Assembly: GCF_028009165.1 (NCBI RefSeq)
Contig: NC_079243.1
Span: forward strand, 2,418,001-2,482,000
DNA: 64,000 nt
Direction of reading: 5' to 3'
Source of the DNA: Akanthomyces muscarius
Lineage: Eukaryota; Ascomycota; Sordariomycetes; Hypocreales; Cordycipitaceae
The position numbers and the translations under genes were made by a program. The notes beneath the pieces are model-generated. The model saw nothing but the letters and a program-made list of their open reading frames with translations. It searched no databases and was not told where the DNA came from. Shown here piece by piece: positions 1 to 11,124 of this stretch; within the stretch, counting starts at the first letter, position 1; the number at the start of each line of letters is the position of its first letter.

Positions 1-1317
1 TTGAATTGTAAAGGCCAGTGTTACGCTGGCCGCTAGTGCCGACGGGTTTGTAAGACCATGGAGAGATTCAAACACCCGCCCCTGGTTCAGCCCCGATCCT
101 TCCGCAGCAGGATGGGGGGTTAGTACTGCAAGCAGCGCTTCTGTTGACGCGGGGCCGGTGAGCTCAATGCTCCCAATCTCAAAGCGCAGATCTTCAATAT
201 ACAGGCGTGGCGTTTCCATTCTCGTCAGTCGAAGCAGCTCGTCAAATACTTCTTTGAACGCAGATGGATGCATGCGCAGAAACACCTGTCGCTGCGTACT
301 ACTCTCATCCTGCGCGGCAGGTTGAGGGTTCCAGAGAACAGTGCACGGGCACATTGGCCGTGGTCGTCCATTGTGATCCCGGAAAATAGTAGCAGAACTT
401 GAACGTGTACCTGCCAGCCACTTCTTTGCTTGACCATTCCAGTATGCAGCGTCGGTGAAGCCAAGTCGCTTCAACACGCGACTGAGCCCAGCCTCATGGC
501 CGTAGAGACCAATGGTGCTCATATAACTTGTGTCCCAAACCAGTGTTCCTCGTTCGCCTTGCGACCGGTGGGTCGGTCGATAGATCTTCTCGCTGGGGGT
601 CAACGGAATGGCGAATCGCCACAGCGGGTTGTTTGGCGGCGTCATTCTCGCGCGCTTGGCATGCCATAGGTGTGTGGGCAGCCAAGTCTTGTGTATTTGT
701 CGCTTTCGGAATCTCGAAGGCGGCAAGGGCGGCTCATTTAGCTGGTTTCTTCGAATTTTAGGGCGCGGCCTTTGCGTCAAGGGCTTTTCTGCCTCGTCGC
801 CCGTCTTTGTGCCCTTTGCAATCATCTTTCGCCGTCGTGTCCTCGCTGCCAGGAGCCGCAAACGCTTCGCCGTCTCCGCTCGTAGTCGCGCGCGCGTAGA
901 TGTCGGCTTTCGTCGCCTGGGTTGTACCATGGGTGTGTTGTCGTCTGCCATTTCTTTCCTTGCCCGCGCTTGCAGCCGCCGGGGTACTCTGCGCGGGTTG
1001 TGGCTCGCGGTGCGTCGGCGCAGCCCGCGGGGAACCTGCTGGAAGGCGCGCGAGCTCCCCACGGCCTTGGATGTGGCCATGCTCTGCTCAAGGGAGCGAA
1101 TTTCGAATTCGTGGGCGGCCACAAAGGCCTGCAGGTCCAGCTCGCCATCCTTAAGGGCAGATTGCGCGGGCTCGACGGGAATGTTGCGCGCAAGGTGGAC
1201 TTTGGCGCGTCGCGCTGCCTGGGGGTTATCGTTACGGCCACCAGAGGACGCGCTGCCGGGTTTCCTTTTGCCCTGTCCAGGTCCTCCTGGACCAGCAGGA
1301 GCTTGCTTGTTGCCCAT
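1..1317 (-). CDS. pop1: Ribonuclease P/MRP protein subunit Pop1, N-terminal part (runs off the left edge)
   Basis: Pop1 is the largest shared protein of RNase P and RNase MRP, nuclear ribonucleoproteins that mature tRNA 5' ends and pre-rRNA. On the minus strand an uninterrupted frame of 439 codons starts at the ATG at 1317 and is still open at base 1, so the C-terminal part is outside the window. The Pop1 signature is clear: an Arg-rich block with RRRTASHNPRRVPRRL near residues 100-115, then THLWHAKRARM near 215-225, matching the conserved TH-W-HAKR element. The N-terminal 40 residues are low complexity (Gly/Lys/Pro) and the next 150 are very basic, as expected for an RNA binder. No intron was needed. 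Other open frames over this interval lack family features. Confidence 0.93.
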   Translation of the reverse strand, partial: MGNKQAPAGPGGPGQGKRKPGSASSGGRNDNPQAARRAKVHLARNIPVEPAQSALKDGELDLQAFVAAHEFEIRSLEQSMATSKAVGSSRAFQQVPRGLRRRTASHNPRRVPRRLQARARKEMADDNTPMVQPRRRKPTSTRARLRAETAKRLRLLAARTRRRKMIAKGTKTGDEAEKPLTQRPRPKIRRNQLNEPPLPPSRFRKRQIHKTWLPTHLWHAKRARMTPPNNPLWRFAIPLTPSEKIYRPTHRSQGERGTLVWDTSYMSTIGLYGHEAGLSRVLKRLGFTDAAYWNGQAKKWLAGTRSSSATIFRDHNGRPRPMCPCTVLWNPQPAAQDESSTQRQVFLRMHPSAFKEVFDELLRLTRMETPRLYIEDLRFEIGSIELTGPASTEALLAVLTPHPAAEGSGLNQGRVFESLHGLTNPSALAASVTLAFTIQ

Positions 1318-2062
1318 GGCTTGTGGTGAGGCGCTCGCGCGTGAAGATGGAAGAAGAGGAATCGAGTTGCCAACTTTTTAGTGGAGCATACAAGATTTAC
1401 CGTTTTGACGAGTATCGTTGTCCAGACCGAGCACATCAAGAAGACAAGCTGAAAATATAATAGGCTTTTAGAATATACTTGAACTTGGGAAGGTCTCACT
1501 AAAAGTAAAGTTCAATTTAGAAAAGATTATTTCTCAAGTCACATACTCACCACTGACGGCCTGCTCTGTATTCATGGCTTCTCCGCCCCCGTACCAAATA
1601 CAATAAACCAGAAAGAGTATATCTACTCTTTTATGGAAAAGAGAAAGAAAAAGAAATAAATAGCCAGACTGATCTTATTGATAGACCTGCATCTATGCAT
1701 CAAGGCAGCGTTTACGATAGTGAGGTAGCGCGTAATAGGTAGTGTAGGTAGTTGGTCCGTAGGGTAGGTGTGGTTCAAAAGCCGATATGAAGTACTGCTC
1801 TCATAATGGTACTTCCTATCTGCTAATAGTATGCCTTCTGGCTAATTTGGGGTACCTAGGTAGTGTGGTACCACATAGTCGGTCCGGCCAGTAATGCTCA
1901 TATCATCTATGATAACCCCCCGTTCATTCGGTTTCTCGCACAATGCATAATTACCTCGTTACTAATCAACCTCATCACACTCAAGTCACGATAACAGAGG
2001 TTGTCCTGTTTTCCCATTCGGACTTGCGAGTCCATTTCCTGACAAGCGACATCTCAAATATC
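1318..2062. other. Intergenic, Pop1 5' flank
   Basis: About 745 bases between the Pop1 start and the 3' end of the 2EXR gene. It holds short GTAGGTAG-type repetition around 1725-1770 and AT-rich sequence, but no supported gene. Confidence 0.6.
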
Positions 2063-2896
2063 TCATGTTCTTCTGCCTAGCCCTCTCTTATCTGTAACTT
2101 CTGCCACATCTGTGAGATGGATCTCAAAGGGCAGCCTTGCATGCTCTTGTACATGATCTCGAGCAAAGGAAAATCCACCAGCGTTTCTTTGAGCTCTTAA
2201 ATATTCTTGTACCATAGTTGACAGTATTTCTGACGCCTCTTCCTCGGGGATTGCGTGTGTGCGCAGCTCCCAACGTCTCCGGGGAAACTGCTCACCCACA
2301 CCTTCGTCGGCGCCGTCAATGTCGTCATGATCAACCACAACGTACAAGGTTTCCAAGTCTTCAATGTACTCTGCGACTTCAGTCAAGATTTCATAGTCCT
2401 TGTTCTCGATCGCGGCACGCGGGATAGCAAGCCTTTGCAGGTGCGTTCGCTGAGGACCAATCCTCTGATCAAGGTTTTCTTCCTGAAAGAGCAAGTCCAC
2501 GAGTTGCGTACCAAAATGAATAACGCATGGAAGTGGCAAGTACAGTATATCGATTTCAGGCCTGAATGGTCGCACAACATGACGCCCGCCCCCGGGATAT
2601 GTTCTTCTTGTCATGGTATCTTGTCGAGTGAGCCAGTCGAGAGTGACAGCCCGCGACTCTTTGCTTGCAGAGAGTAGTGCATCAAACCACTGTACTCTGG
2701 AGAATAAGTCATAGTAGTAATCGAACTTGAGTAAATGTTCTGGAAAATCGTCCCAGTAAATCTCGCGCGTCATACTGCAGCAGCCAGCACGATATATGAA
2801 CAGGGCAGGCTTGTCCTGTGCAGGGATCGCATCGATCCATACCTGCGTGCGCAGCTCACCGGGGAGCTGCGAAAAATGATGAAAAGTTTTTGCCAT
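2063..2896 (-). CDS. 2EXR domain-containing protein
   Basis: Single-exon frame of 277 residues. The N-terminus reads FHHFSQLPGELRTQVWIDAI (residues 5-24), the F-box-like opening of the fungal 2EXR domain, whose core is F-x2-LP-x-ELR-x2-VW. As in that family, later segments have aromatic and hydrophobic patches (YYYDLFSRVQWFD; IDILYLP) and a segment around DLETLYVVVDHDD. 2EXR proteins are numerous in filamentous ascomycetes and their molecular role is largely unknown; no catalytic residues are visible. It is tandem with the permease (336 bp gap), with no evident functional link. Confidence 0.8.
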   Translation of the reverse strand: MAKTFHHFSQLPGELRTQVWIDAIPAQDKPALFIYRAGCCSMTREIYWDDFPEHLLKFDYYYDLFSRVQWFDALLSASKESRAVTLDWLTRQDTMTRRTYPGGGRHVVRPFRPEIDILYLPLPCVIHFGTQLVDLLFQEENLDQRIGPQRTHLQRLAIPRAAIENKDYEILTEVAEYIEDLETLYVVVDHDDIDGADEGVGEQFPRRRWELRTHAIPEEEASEILSTMVQEYLRAQRNAGGFSFARDHVQEHARLPFEIHLTDVAEVTDKRGLGRRT

Positions 2897-3232
2897 CGGG
2901 GCGGGATGAGATGCAACGACTCGCTGGATTTGGTGACATCTCAGAGCTTGTTGTTGTCAGTATGCGAGTCTGGCGCCGCTGTCATCATTAGTGCGTGGGC
3001 CAAATTGCGCCACATATGGGCAGCCTTCGGCTGTCGGCAATCCTTCTGATTCGGGCAGCGAAAGAATAGAACAAGGCAGGTTTTCATGCACAGTAGACGT
3101 GTATCCTGCATGACTGGGCCTTGAGAGCAAATTTCATCTTGGTGGTGCGAAGAATTGCACCAGCGCCACCGGAAATATACGGATCGCTACAAAGAACTCA
3201 ATTCATAAATAAATTCAAAGTAATGCTATCGT

Positions 3233-4961
3233 CTAAGACACCCACTCCTCTTTTGAATTGCTTGGACTACCGTCCGTTTTCTCTTCTGTGGGATCCATGC
3301 CTTCCACCGTGCCCTGCGCCAAACTTTGAACGTTGAGCTGAGGTCCGTGGTAGTTTTTGCGACCGTCAAAGATCCACGTTCCTCCAGCGATCAGAAGAAT
3401 GACACCAAAGGCGGCAATGGCGTAGTTCATGTTGTTGCCGGTAACGGGGAGCTCGGGAGGGAAAACAAATAGGACTGTGGTGAGAACGGACCAGAGAATA
3501 CCAATCTAGATGCATGTTAGCTTGTGCTCCAGGAATTCTCGTCAGAGCGGCTTCTTACAATATTGAGAATCCAGCCAAAGGGTTCGGGAATCTTGAAAGG
3601 ACGGTCTTCAGGCAGCATGCGACGTCCTCGAAGAACGTTGATAGCCGGAGGGATGGCATAGGTTACGCCCAGGGCGACAACAGAGGCCGAGGTGATGGCA
3701 TTAAAAGTGCTGCTTGACCCCAAGAAGATACACCCAAAGATGATCACCCACGCAGCAGTCCAGATAAGTGCATTGAGGGGCACATCGAGCGTGGGATGCA
3801 CCTTGGCAAAGAAGCTGGAAAAGGGCATGCCGCGATCGCGGGCAAAGGCGTAGCTCATGCGGCTGCTGGTGCACATGATGGTGATGGCTGTGAAGAGCAT
3901 GCAGACAATGGGGAAAATCAACATGCACACGCTGCCCGCCTTGTTATTTGTGGCATCCATAAATACTTGGAGAAGAGGTCCCCAAGGGGCCTTTATGACG
4001 GCATCAATGTCGTTGGTGACAAGAAGAAGGCACGTGAGGAAGATGAAGCCCGTGAACATGCCGATGCCAATACAGTACAACATGATTTTAGGGCCCTGAC
4101 GCTGAGGGTCGGGGATTTCTTCAATCATATGTGCGGTGGCGTCGAATCCTAGGAAACGCATTAGTTTAGTTGAAATTGTGTCAGTTGAAACGAAGCAAGC
4201 TTACCTGTCAGCGCAAAAGCGCCCTGCAACAGCCCCAGCATCCAGGCGAGACCGTCAGGCCAGCCGGTCTTGTTCGTAAATTGGGTAAAGACGAACTCGC
4301 CGCTTTGATAGTCTCCCGCTGAGCACGCCAGAATCGTGATGCTGATGATGACAAAGCCCGCCAGCGACCACAGGAATCCGGCCTGGGTGACCACTGGCAG
4401 GATGCGCGTCAGGAACGCGTTGATGACGAGCGCCGCCAGCGTGAACCCAATGTAGATCAGGAACTGGTGCCAGGGCTTGGGTTCGTACGTCGGGTGCAGC
4501 AGCGAGATGATGTTGACGACAAAGGTGCTGCCGAGCAGGCCGGTGGTGGCCGTGAGCGCGATCCAGCCCGAGACGTTGATCCAGCCGGTGGCATAGCTGA
4601 GGCCGCGGCTCCAGCGCTTCCAGGCGATGATGGCGACCCAGTGGTACTGGCCGCCGGCGGTCGGGTAGGCCGAGAGGAACTCGCCGAGCGAGGCGGCGAG
4701 GCACAGGTTGAGCAGGCCGGCGACGACGAGGCCCCAGATGACGGCGCTGCTGCCGCCCGAGGGCAGCGCGAGCGTGATGGAGGCGGCCAGCGCGGTCCAG
4801 GTGTTGAGGATGGCAAAGGCCAGGCCCAGCATGGAGAGCATGGAGAAGTTGCGCTTCAGCTCCTGCTTGTGGCCGAGCTGCTCGAGGACGGCCGTGTCTT
4901 GCATGACGGCGGCTTCCTGGCGGGAGGGCCGGCGCGACGTGGGCGCCGCTTCGACTTCCAT
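3233..4961 (-). CDS. Amino acid/GABA-type permease (APC superfamily)
   Basis: Plasma-membrane transporter of the fungal amino acid/choline/GABA permease family. Three exons give 539 residues: 4961-4205, 4148-3559 and 3505-3233, with introns of 56 and 53 bp. The frame closes exactly across both joins (ALTG-FDATAHMIEE and FGWILNI-IGILWS). About 12 hydrophobic segments lie between a hydrophilic N-terminus (residues 1-40) and a charged tail. Typical motifs are LGEFLSAYPTAGGQYHW in the third helix region and FDATAHMIEEIPDP in the middle. The family covers GABA, choline and other amines, so the substrate cannot be read from sequence alone. The next genes to the right degrade GABA, which makes a GABA carrier the best inference. 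Confidence 0.9.
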
Positions 4962-6844
4962 TCTTGCGATGTCACTAAAATGGGATCATAAATCAGGAGT
5001 AATCGAAAAAAGGCCAACTTTGTTATTAGACGGAAAGAATTGCTTGGGGGAAGGAAAGAAGAAAAAGAAGGATGTACGAGGTGGACATGTCAGCGGCGCT
5101 CGTTGTCGGGAGACCCCAGGCTCATTCTAGTTACCCCAACACCCTCAGCGTCCCGGGCAAAAGGGCACCGGGGCTGGGTCGGGGTTGCAACGCCTGGACC
5201 AAGGACTGATAGGGACGGAGGCGCTAGAAGGCAGTTTCCACAGGGCAATCAAACCGCTCATGATCGAGAATGGCAAGACTGGCAACGCTAGGGACGGGTG
5301 TAGCGGTAGCGTCGCGGTGTCTTGCCCGAGAACGGCGGAGACCCCAGGTTCGCTTATTAGCTAGAGCGACGGCTACCCCGGTGGTAGTTATGCACCCCAG
5401 GAGCAGAGGAAAAACGCTACTGCAATGCCACGCCGATGTATGTACGGATTCTTTTTCGTGTCATTTGAAAGAGGTTCATGTTGCTACGCAATGGTTGGGG
5501 ATGCGAGATATCTTGAAAATCAGAAGGACGACTTATGTTATCTTGGTGCTATCGTTCAATTTTGATCCCGGCTCCGATATGGTGCAGATCACACTGCTCG
5601 TCTGACAGCGTGTGGCTTGCAGGCAAGCAGGCATCCGAAGCAAAGCCCGTGGCCCGGTACAAGCCACTCTACAGTGATGGGTATGTCTACACCGATAACA
5701 GGACGGAATATGGACCAGGCGTTAGATGCGAGTCAGTAATCGCCGGGCGAGTGAAATTGTGTGGTTATCAACCTTGCAGCCTACCGGCGGTGGCAAGAAT
5801 GAATTGGGCGTCATGGGGCGCGATCCACTGTCTCGTCTCCGACGTGGCCGGGGCCCCGGGCAGCGGTGCAGATGAGGTTCACACTGTGGGATTGGGGATT
5901 GCGGGGAGTAAGTATAATATTACTATCTAAGCTACTCACTATCGAGTACATGGACGCAGGCAAATGCAGGCCTTGTGCGTGGTTTGTAATTGCTGGCATC
6001 AGGGGATGTTGAGGCCGTGTAGTGATTTTCGCAGGGTTGCACCGCCGAACCGCAGACCGATCGTTTCTTGGCAGCGCTTGCCGATGGCGCTATGAATTGA
6101 GGCGTTCTAAGACTGGGCATAGTCATGCAATGCACCGAGACGCGAACTGCACAACTCAGAATGCAGACTAGACAGTCTTTAGGGGGTATGTGTTCCAATT
6201 TGACTTTTCTTCTTCAGGTCAATCAAAAGCACTCCGGGCAAATCCGGGGTAATAACAGATTACCCAGAGTTTGGGGCTTGCAGAAGCCGGCTGGCAATAG
6301 AGGGTGAGAGGCTAGCAAGCCAAAACAACCATGGCTGCCGACTGCATTAGTATTCAGCCTTTCTTTGCTAGTCAGGAGACTGCATATCCTTGCTTAAAAG
6401 ACGAAAATGAATCGCATGATGAGCATTCAGTTGTGTAATGTATTGGAACCGGGCGCTCGGCAGGCTTGGCGGCGGCTGCGTAGCCGGTCCCGGTCCCGGT
6501 TCCGGTCCCAGTTTGCCGGTTCCACGCCGGGGCTTGGTTGCCCACCGGGCGGCGCCACAGGAGCGCAAGCGATGGGCCGCTCTTATCTGGCACGAGAGTC
6601 GTTTGTTGGCAAGTAGTGTGGATTTTATTCAATTTGCCTAGACCTGTTTTACAAGGAGATGTATGCCGTCTATTTCAAATGAACTGAGCTTGTCCACCTA
6701 AGCAGAACTGTGTTCTAACTGCGAAGTGCCCTCGGTCTCGCAATTATTGTCCTACCACGCTTAGAGCAGTACCAAGTTCCCATTGGAAATTCATGTGGAT
6801 AACTTGAGAAATATTAAGATTTTTAATTTGTCTAGTATAAGAGT
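4962..6844. other. Intergenic region upstream of the permease
   Basis: About 1.9 kb between the permease start and the 3' end of the dehydrogenase. Several short frames exist, but none has codon regularity, splice support or family similarity. A GC-rich CCGGTC/CCGGTT repeat tract lies near 6483-6510, and one GATAAG (minus strand, 6582-6587) could be a GATA-factor site. Confidence 0.55.
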
Positions 6845-8502
6845 CTATACAGCCATCATTACCATTTTTGTAGTCAGATACTCGTCGATACCGTACTTGC
6901 TGCCCTCCCGGCCAAAGCCACTCTGCTTGACACCACCAAACGGCGCCACCGGATCGCTAATGGCTCCTGGATGGAAAATATTAGCATGCGAAAAACTTCA
7001 TTTTCACGAGAGGTAGCATTTCTTACCTGTATTGACACCGACCATGCCAACCTCGAGCGCCTCTGCCACCCGCCAGCATCGGCTGTGATCCTTGCTAAAG
7101 AAGTAGCCTGCAAGGCCAACATCTGCATCGTTGGCCAGCGCAATAGCCTCTTCTTCCGAATCAAATGGGAAGACAGCCGCAATCGGCCCAAAAGTTTCTT
7201 CGTGGCAGATGCGCATACCACGCTTCATGTCCGCGAGGACCGTCATGTCAAAGTAGTTGGCGCCGAGCGGCAGTCTCTCGCCACCAATGAGCAGTCGGGC
7301 GCCCTGGGCGACGGCGTCCTTGACGTGGTCTTCGCATTTCTGGACCGCGCGCCCGTGAATCAGCGGTCCGTGGGTAGTGGAGGGCTCCAACCCGTCGCCC
7401 ACCTTGAACGTCTTGACGACATCGACAAGCATGGACAGAAACTTGTCGTATACGGCGCGGTGGACCAGGATTCTGTTTGCGCAGACGCAAGTCTGCCCCG
7501 AAATTCTAAACTTGCATGCCACTACACCTTTAATGGCAGCGTCCAGATCTGCATCTTCAAACACGATAAACGGGGCGTTACCGCCCAGCTCAAAGGAGAG
7601 CTTCTTCAGCGTCGACGCCGACTGCTGCATCAGCAGCTTGCCCACCGGTGTCGATCCCGTAAAAGACACTTTTTTGACAATAGGATCTGTCGTTAGCACT
7701 TTACCCACCGCTACCGTATTCTCCATGGCCGTAATGACATTCATCACGCCGTTTGGGATGCCCGCGCGGTGCGCCAGCTCCGCGAGCGCCAGCGCCGTCA
7801 GGGGCGCCTCGGCAGGCGCCTTGACGACCACGGTGCAGCCCGCGGCCAGCGCGGGGCCGACCTTGCGCGTGATCATGGCCGCGGGGAAGTTCCACGGCGT
7901 GATGAGGCCGCAGACGCCAACGGGCTCGCGCATGGTGACGATGCGGCAGGACGGGTTGCTGCTGGCCGGCATGGCGTCGCCGGCAATGCGCGCCGCCTCC
8001 TCGGCGAACCACTCCAGGAAGCTCGCGGCGTACTTGACCTCGGTCGTCGCGTCTGCGAGCGGCTTGCCGTTCTCAGAGGTTATGAGAAGGGCGAGGTCGG
8101 CAGTGTGCGAGAGCATCAGGTCGTGCCACCGCCGGAGGAGGTGTGCGCGCTGGCGAGGCGCCGTGCTGCGGAAGTCAGGCAGGGCGCGCTGCGCGGCGAG
8201 GACGGCGGCGGAGGTGTCGGTTTCGTCGAGCTCAGGGCATTCTCCAATGATGTCAGCCGTTGAAGGGTCTAATTCATGGAAAGTTAGGTTCAATCGGTCC
8301 GGTCGTTGATGGCTTCTGTGTATATTTGGATGCGCATACTGTCCACGGAGAAGCGCTTGTCGGACGCCGCTTCTATCCATTTTCCGTCAACATAGCATTG
8401 ACTTTTGAGAAGTGAAGGGTCTTTTAGCTGTACCCATGGTCAATTATTTCGTTTTCATTTCGGTTCAATTCCGCGACTTACACGATCCTCGAGTGCAGAC
8501 AT
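6845..8502 (-). CDS. uga2: Succinate-semialdehyde dehydrogenase (NAD(P)+)
   Basis: Aldehyde dehydrogenase family enzyme that oxidises succinic semialdehyde to succinate, the last step of the GABA shunt. Four exons give 490 residues: 8502-8482, 8427-8340, 8268-7027 and 6966-6845 (introns 54, 71 and 60 bp). The joins restore the family N-terminus ([20 protein letters not shown], then [17 protein letters not shown]) and the C-terminus [18 protein letters not shown]. Catalytic features are FELGGNAP (general-base Glu near residue 262) and GQTCVCANR (nucleophilic Cys near 298), plus ITPWNFP and FTGSTPVG of the cofactor fold. [13 protein letters not shown] favours the SSADH branch over generic ALDHs. 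The start at 8502 was chosen because the seven-codon first exon MSALEDR splices into the conserved LKDP segment. It is divergent from the GABA aminotransferase, with 344 bp between starts. Confidence 0.93.
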
Positions 8503-8846
8503 GGCGGCGGTTCTCCTCTGTACAGTCAGTGGACAGTATGACGTCGCGCAATCTTCATTTTACAAGAACATTACCCGCCATATTATATCATACAAGTCCA
8601 TCTGCAATTCGACGCTCCTCTACACGGCTTATCTTTGTTCGTCCTACCAAGTAGTGTCGCTCAGTCCCGACCATCTCCGTCGCTCGCCGGTCGCGGGGCG
8701 GCGATGTGGGACCGGCAGCGTCGACCGGCCCGGTTTACAGCTGCACGGCATCGGTGGCCGCGCACAGCGTGGCTGTCATCACTGCTTCAGCTGATCGAGT
8801 ACGCTGGCAAATATATACACATGGTCCAATGGCGATGCATGACTGA
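8503..8846. promoter_or_regulatory. Divergent promoter between SSADH and GABA aminotransferase
   Basis: A 344 bp intergenic region serving both catabolic genes. It contains one GATAAG on the minus strand (8628-8633), the core of GATA nitrogen-regulator sites, and a GC-rich block at 8671-8730 with several CCG/CGG triplets, including CCG-N8-CGG at 8677-8690. Zn2Cys6 proteins bind paired CGG triplets and one such regulator is encoded two genes away. Occupancy is inference. Confidence 0.4.
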
Positions 8847-10556
8847 ATGTTTCCAGCAACGACAAGAAGCATTCCAGCAAGAGATTTTGTCCTGCCACCA
8901 AGAATGACTGCCTCTGCCATGATCAACCAGGTGCCCGGGCCCGTGTCCAAGGCCACCTCGGACAAGCTCAACACCATTTTCGACGCACGTGCTGTGCACT
9001 TTGTCGTTGACTATGACAAGAGCGAGGGGACATAGTACGTGCTGACCAGAATTTGGCAGCCAGCTTTTTGCACTAGCTAACTAATTCGCAGTATTGTTGA
9101 CGTCGACGGCAACAAATACCTAGATGTGTAAGTCCTCGTCTTCGGCACTCTAGAAAAAATGAGCCAATCTGACGCATAGCATAGGTACTCTCAAATCGCT
9201 TCTATCCCTGTTGGCTATAACAATGCCGCCCTCGCGGCTGCTGCCAAGTCCCCAGACATGATCTCTGCCCTCATCAACCGTCCCGCCATCGGCAACTACC
9301 CCTCGGCCAAGTGGCACGACGTTCTCAAGGACGGCCTGCTGCGCGCCGCGCCGCCCGGCTTGGATAAGATCTTCACCGCGCAGTCTGGCTCCGAGGCCAA
9401 CGAGCTGGCCTACAAGGCCGCCTTTATGCTGTACCGCCGCAAGCAGCGCGGCGAGGCCGGCAGCCCCGACTGGACGCCTGAGGAGGTGTCCTCGTGCCTC
9501 GACAACGCCAAGCCCGGCTCGCCCGACCTGGCCATCATGAGCTTCGCCAACTCGTTCCACGGCCGCGGCTTCGGCAGCCTGTCGACGACGCGCTCCAAGG
9601 CGGTGCACAAGCTCGACATTCCGGCCTTCAACTGGCCCCAAGCACCATTCCCGCAGCTCAAGTACCCGCTGGCGAAGCACGCCGAGGCGAATGCCGCCGA
9701 GGAGAAGCGCTGCCTGGCGAAGATCGAGGAGATCATCACGTCGTGGCACTGTCCCGTGGCGGGCCTGATTGTCGAGCCGATCCAGAGCGAGGGCGGCGAC
9801 AACCACGCGTCGCCAGCGTTTTTCCAAAGCCTGCGCGCGCTGACGAGCAAGCTCGGCGTGTGTCTGATTGCCGACGAGGTGCAGACGGGCTTTGGCGCGA
9901 CGGGCAAGTTTTGGGGCCACGAGCACTGGCAGCTCGAGTCGCCGCCGGACATGGTGACGTTTTCCAAGAAAGCGCAGACGGCGGGCTACTTTTTCGGGAA
10001 CCCGATGCTGGTGCCCGACAAGGCTTACAGACAATTCAACACGTAAGTTTCTGGCGGCTGCAAGTGCGTTTACAAGGCTAACGGTGGCGTATAGCTGGAT
10101 CGGCGACCCTGCACGGGTCTTGCTGAGCAAGGCCGTTGTCGAGGAGATTCTCGACAATAAGTTGGTTGAGCAGTGTGCGCGTGTTGGCGACGTTTTGTAC
10201 GCGGAGCTGGAGAAGCTGGCTTCCAAATACCCTAGCCAGGTTCAGAACCTTCGCGGCAAGGGACAAGGGTATGACATTTTACGGTAATTTTATCATTTGA
10301 GCAACGGGCTAACAAGGAGTATAGAACATTCATTGCTTTCGATGTCCAAGATCCAGTCAGCTTCGTTGCGGCGATGAAGAAGCGTGGCGTCAACATTGGA
10401 ACCTGCGGTGTTTCCACTGTTCGCCTTCGCCCAATGCTCATCTTCGACGAGACTCACAGTAAGTTGTATGAATGAAATTTTGTCTTGCGCGTTGCGCTAA
10501 CGGTCATAGTCCCTATCCTGATCAACACCATGGACGCCGTGCTATCTGCCCTGTAG
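8847..10556 (+). CDS. gatA: 4-aminobutyrate aminotransferase (GABA transaminase)
   Basis: PLP-dependent class III aminotransferase that converts GABA and 2-oxoglutarate to succinic semialdehyde and glutamate. Six exons: 8847-9034, 9092-9127, 9185-10042, 10095-10268, 10325-10458 and 10510-10556, giving 478 residues in one frame. Family features are YLDVYSQIASIPVGYNN, the GSEANE loop, IADEVQTGFGATGKFWGHE, and FSKKAQTAGYF, which holds the PLP-binding lysine near residue 336. The C-terminal end is IPILINTMDAVLSAL. The exact start is uncertain: ATGs at 8847, 8907 and 8922 share the frame. The longest form adds a basic N-terminus (MFPATTRSIPARDFVLPPRM) that could be a mitochondrial presequence, while the shorter forms resemble cytosolic yeast Uga1. 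Confidence 0.93.
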
Positions 10557-11124
10557 TCACCGGGCATTGAGTCAAGGCATTCAAGTTGACATATTGAAAA
10601 AAAAAAAACCTCTCGAGTACGGAATGATTCTATGGCGTGTTTCTCTTTTTACTCATGTACATAAATAAGAATAATTTCTAGTCACGGTCATTCTCGCACG
10701 CTGGTTCACCGTCTTGCAGGCAAGAGTAGTTACCTGTCAATAGCGTTGCTGATAGCAGTTGCATTAAAAGTATAGTGGCTTCTAGGTGTCTGTTGAGCGC
10801 TACATCCACTATAACATGATAGCGGGGTGACGCTTCTTAACAGCACCCGAGGCATCTCTCTGCTTTGAGTATATGTAGAAACATGTCATGCTTTAACTTC
10901 AAGTTTATTCAAATACTGTTCGAAAATACATCTCGCCCTTGTAATTGGGTTATTCATGTCAACTACAGGCGTTGGTCGACTGTGTTGAGCTGCTGCCTTA
11001 GTGGGTCTCGCTGCGATGAGCATCGCCGCTCTAAAACCTTGCGTTTGAAACTCATACCATACACATACAATTACTTTGCACTGCAAAATACCCAACAGCC
11101 ATACATGCCGTTGACGTGGCCCTC
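10557..11124. other. Intergenic, GABA-T 3' flank and regulator promoter
   Basis: 568 bases with a ten-A run near 10597 and AT-rich 3' flank. No supported gene. It presumably carries the terminator of the aminotransferase and the promoter of the Zn2Cys6 gene. Confidence 0.55.

Noticed and set aside
608..1381. 257-codon plus-strand frame and a 225-codon minus-strand frame at 822-1499
   Set aside because: Both overlap the Pop1 frame in other phases and have no family features; Pop1 motifs are unambiguous.
5535..5930. 131-codon frame in the permease upstream region
   Set aside because: No domain, atypical composition, no splice partners; treated as chance.
9150..10226. 358-codon minus-strand frame over the GABA aminotransferase
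   Set aside because: Antisense shadow of a spliced, highly conserved enzyme; composition is Arg/Leu/Gly-rich without motifs.
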